Positions 6,071 through 7,733 of a stretch of 7,733 nt of DNA are shown here, one piece after another; within the stretch, counting starts at the first letter, position 1, and each line of letters begins with the position of its first letter. The notes beneath the pieces were generated by a model that ran no database searches, was not told the origin of the DNA, and saw only the letters and a list, made by a program, of their open reading frames with translations. Both the position numbers and the translations under genes were made by a program. The stretch comes from Thermoflexales bacterium. GTDB lineage: Bacteria; Chloroflexota; Anaerolineae; Fen-1058. Where the stretch lies: positions 1-7,733 of the forward strand of contig JAGOBP010000182.1 of assembly GCA_017999195.1 (NCBI GenBank). Direction: 5' to 3'.

Positions 6071-7168
6071 TTACCCGTTCTTGCGCTGGAACTCCGCCAT
6101 AAACTCGGCCAGCGCCTGCGCGGACTCGATCGGCAGCGCGTTGTACGTCGAGGCGCGCATGCCGCCCACCGAGCGATGGCCCTTCAAGCCGATCATGTTC
6201 AACTTCTTGGCTTCCTTCGCAAATTGATCTTCCAGCGCTTCGCTGGGCAAGCGGAAGGTGATGTTCATCTTGGAGCGGGCTTCGGGCGCGGCGTGGCCAG
6301 TGTAGAAGCCGCCGCTCGCGTCGATGGCGTTGTACACCACCGCCGCCTTCGCTTCGTTGCGGCGCTGCACTTCGGCCAGGCCGCCCAGACTCAGCGCCCA
6401 CTTGAAGACCAGGCCCACCATGTAAATGGCAAAGCACGGCGGCGTATTGTGCATGGAGCCGCCCGCCACTTGCGCCTTATAATCCAGCATCACCGGCAGA
6501 TTCTCCGGCACGCGCTCCAGCATATCGTCACGGATAATCGTGACCACCACGCCCGCCGGACCGGCGTTCTTCTGCGCGCCCGCATAGATCAGGCCGTACT
6601 TGGATACATCAATCGGGCGGCTGATGAAGTCCGATGACGTATCCACAATCAACGGCACGCCCGCGGGCGGCACGGGTTCGCCCGGAAACTCCACGCCGTG
6701 GATGGTCTCGTTGGAGCAGAAATACAGATAGGCCGCTTGCGGGTCCAGATTCAAATCCGATTGGGCCGGTGTCTGCTTAAAGTTCGTGCTTTCGCCGCTG
6801 TACGCAATCTTGGTCGTGCCCAGTTTCTTGGCTTCCTTCACCGCGGCCTTGCTCCACGCGCCGGTCACGATGTAGTCCGCCGCCGCGCCGGGCGCGCGCA
6901 GGTTCATCGGGATCATCGAGAATTGCAGCGTCGCGCCGCCTTGCAAAAACAGCACCTTGTAATTGGCGGGCACGCCCAGCAGCGTGCGCAAATCCTGCTC
7001 GGCCTCACCGATCACGGCTTCAAATTCCTTGGAGCGGTGGCTGATCTCCATCACCGACATGCCGGTGCCTTTGAAATCCAGCAACTCGCGTTGGGCCTGT
7101 TCCAGCACCGACAGCGGCAGAATCGACGGACCGGCGTTAAAATTGTGAGCGCGTTTCACTTCAGACAT
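6071..7168 (-). CDS. serC: Phosphoserine aminotransferase SerC
   Basis: This cytosolic PLP enzyme converts 3-phosphohydroxypyruvate and glutamate to 3-phosphoserine and 2-oxoglutarate, the second step of serine synthesis; in some bacteria it also acts in pyridoxal-phosphate synthesis. The 365-residue length fits the family. It opens with FNAGPSILPLSVLEQAQ. Visible functional residues are the substrate-binding Arg45 in SHRSKEFE, GGAT (77-80) and Trp105 at the cofactor, Asp176 in VDTSSDF, the Schiff-base Lys200 in AGAQKNAGP, Asn241-Thr242 from the partner subunit, and His331-Arg332 near the end. The start at 7168 follows AAGGAG (7178-7183) at nine bases. It is divergent from serA, encoding the enzyme for the preceding step, and ends before a hairpin terminator. 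Nothing is missing. Confidence 0.97.
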   Translation of the reverse strand: MSEVKRAHNFNAGPSILPLSVLEQAQRELLDFKGTGMSVMEISHRSKEFEAVIGEAEQDLRTLLGVPANYKVLFLQGGATLQFSMIPMNLRAPGAAADYIVTGAWSKAAVKEAKKLGTTKIAYSGESTNFKQTPAQSDLNLDPQAAYLYFCSNETIHGVEFPGEPVPPAGVPLIVDTSSDFISRPIDVSKYGLIYAGAQKNAGPAGVVVTIIRDDMLERVPENLPVMLDYKAQVAGGSMHNTPPCFAIYMVGLVFKWALSLGGLAEVQRRNEAKAAVVYNAIDASGGFYTGHAAPEARSKMNITFRLPSEALEDQFAKEAKKLNMIGLKGHRSVGGMRASTYNALPIESAQALAEFMAEFQRKNG

Positions 7169-7180
7169 GATGATGTTCTC

Positions 7181-7208
7181 CTTGTCTACTGGTTTACTTG
7201 TCTACTGG
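7181..7208. repeat. Two-copy 12-bp direct repeat in the serC leader
   Basis: CTTGTCTACTGG occurs at 7181-7192 and again at 7197-7208, a 16-base period. On the serC strand the repeat reads CCAGTAGACAAG. The proximal copy supplies the first part of the AAGGAG ribosome binding site, so copy-number slippage here would change leader length. Confidence 0.7.
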
Positions 7209-7220
7209 CCTGCTTTCCTC

Positions 7221-7249
7221 ATTATAATCGCCCCATCACCAAACCACAA
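7221..7249 (-). promoter_or_regulatory. Promoter of serC
   Basis: Minus-strand TATAAT (7221-7226) is preceded at 17 bases by TTGTGG (7244-7249), which keeps the TTG of the -35 consensus. Transcription should start near 7214, giving a leader of about 45 bases that contains the direct repeat and the ribosome binding site. Confidence 0.58.
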
Positions 7250-7286
7250 AGTACATTCGACACGTTTATCACTTGATGCCTATCCG

Positions 7287-7315
7287 TTGACAAGGGCGCA
7301 GGCGCTGGTTAGAAT
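7287..7315 (+). promoter_or_regulatory. Promoter of serA
   Basis: TTGACA (7287-7292), a 17-base spacer and TAGAAT (7310-7315) make a near-consensus sigma-70 promoter. The expected start is near 7322, giving an 80-base leader that holds the paired palindromes at 7338-7370. Confidence 0.75.
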
Positions 7316-7337
7316 GATTTGGTACACTCACCCACCC

Positions 7338-7370
7338 CCGATCGGCCTCACCAGCCCGATCGGTTGAGGC
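7338..7370. promoter_or_regulatory. Palindromes in the serA leader (operator or leader RNA structure)
   Basis: CCGATCGG, itself a perfect palindrome, occurs at 7338-7345 and 7356-7363 with centres 18 bases apart. GCCTCA (7345-7350) is the inverted copy of TGAGGC (7365-7370). In RNA the two pairings cannot form together, because they cross with connecting loops too short for a pseudoknot. As DNA, two dyads just downstream of the transcription start suit a repressor. Which applies is open. Confidence 0.5.
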
Positions 7371-7401
7371 AGCCTTCAAATCCCTCCAGGAGAAACACAT
7401 C

Positions 7402-7733
7402 ATGAAAGTTCTAGTCTGTGACAAAACCGAGAAAGAGTGCATCGAGCAGATGCGCAGCGCCGGTCTGACGGTCGATACCCAGTTCGACATCACGCCCGAA
7501 CAATTGATGACCGTCCTGCCGGACTACGACATCGCCGTGGTGCGCTCGCGCACCAAGATCCACCAGCCGCTCATCGATGTCTGCCCCAACCTCAAACTGA
7601 TTGTGCGCGGCGGCGTCGGCCTGGACACCATCGACGTGGACTATGCGCGCGGCAAGGGCGTCACCGTCAAGAACACGCCGCTGGCCTCATCGGCGTCGGT
7701 GGCCGAACTCGCGATCGGGTATCTGTTCATGCT
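7402..7733 (+). CDS. serA: D-3-phosphoglycerate dehydrogenase SerA-like (N-terminal part, cut by window edge)
   Basis: The first 110 residues of a D-2-hydroxyacid dehydrogenase. The divergent serC makes 3-phosphoglycerate dehydrogenase the best call; this would be the NAD-dependent first step of serine synthesis. Seen are the opening strand MKVLVCDKT, the strand DYDIAVVRSRTKI (41-53), PNLKLIVRGGVGLDTIDVD (62-80) with the substrate-loop region RGGVG, and VKNTPLASSASVAELAIG (89-106), where the nucleotide-binding domain begins. The Rossmann glycines, the catalytic Arg/Glu/His and any ACT regulatory domain lie beyond the edge. The ATG at 7402 follows AGGAG (7388-7392) at nine bases. Another member of the 2-hydroxyacid dehydrogenase family remains possible until the rest is seen. 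Confidence 0.85.
   Translation, partial: MKVLVCDKTEKECIEQMRSAGLTVDTQFDITPEQLMTVLPDYDIAVVRSRTKIHQPLIDVCPNLKLIVRGGVGLDTIDVDYARGKGVTVKNTPLASSASVAELAIGYLFM

Noticed and set aside
5868..6437. Minus-strand open frame of 189 codons running from serC into the convergent spacer
   Set aside because: Out of frame with serC, runs through the terminator hairpin and nested palindrome, and has low-complexity content.
6176..7276. Two plus-strand open frames (6176-6637 and 6698-7276) opposite serC
   Set aside because: Mirror frames of serC, rich in Arg/His/Gln, with no supporting signals.
7338..7370. H-type pseudoknot in the serA leader
   Set aside because: The connecting loops would be 0 and 1 base, too short to span an 8-bp stem; the two pairings are alternatives instead.
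1..7733. tRNA or rRNA genes, insertion sequence transposases or integrases
   Set aside because: None seen on either strand by eye; no tRNA cloverleaf core, rRNA segment or transposase motif was recognised.

Overview
The window reads like a piece of a bacterial chromosome of moderately high GC content, most plausibly a member of the Chloroflexota or a similar free-living lineage. That is an inference from the AfsR/COG3903-type STAND ATPase, the gene style and the G/C-rich palindromic spacers; there is no rRNA or marker gene to fix the taxonomy. The promoters are of ordinary sigma-70 type (several TTGACA boxes, repeated TTATAAT boxes), and most genes have GGAG-type ribosome binding sites.

Layout, left to right. 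(1) 1-2518, minus strand: the N-terminal 440 residues of a STAND/NB-ARC regulatory ATPase that runs off the left edge, preceded by an alpha/beta hydrolase of dienelactone-hydrolase type. A strong promoter in the gap between them gives the ATPase its own start. (2) 2519-2976: a 458-base non-coding divergent spacer holding an 18-bp perfect inverted repeat, a second G/C-rich inverted repeat, an operator-like palindrome and a consensus promoter. (3) 2977-5821, plus strand, visibly less GC-rich than the flanks: a membrane protein with a TPR-like N-terminus and a bacterial PH domain, then a D12-class adenine DNA methyltransferase, then a PD-(D/E)xK restriction endonuclease whose start lies 139 bases inside the methyltransferase gene. 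The last two form a compact type II restriction-modification system. (4) 5822-6070: a convergent spacer with an 84-bp nested palindrome and a strong bidirectional hairpin terminator. (5) 6071-7733: serC (minus) and the start of serA (plus), divergent from a 233-base promoter region. Together they encode the second and first steps of serine biosynthesis from 3-phosphoglycerate.

How it fits together: core metabolism (serA/serC) and a signalling/hydrolase pair flank an accessory island. Methyltransferase and nuclease share one strand and overlap, so the nuclease is probably made only after the protective enzyme has been translated. A 14-bp palindrome and a perfect TATAAT at the methyltransferase start suggest separate control of the system. 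The PH-domain gene just upstream has no obvious terminator after it and may be co-transcribed. The most unusual items are the long overlap, the nested palindrome at 5904-5987, and the palindromes placed on or next to the promoters of the island and of serA.
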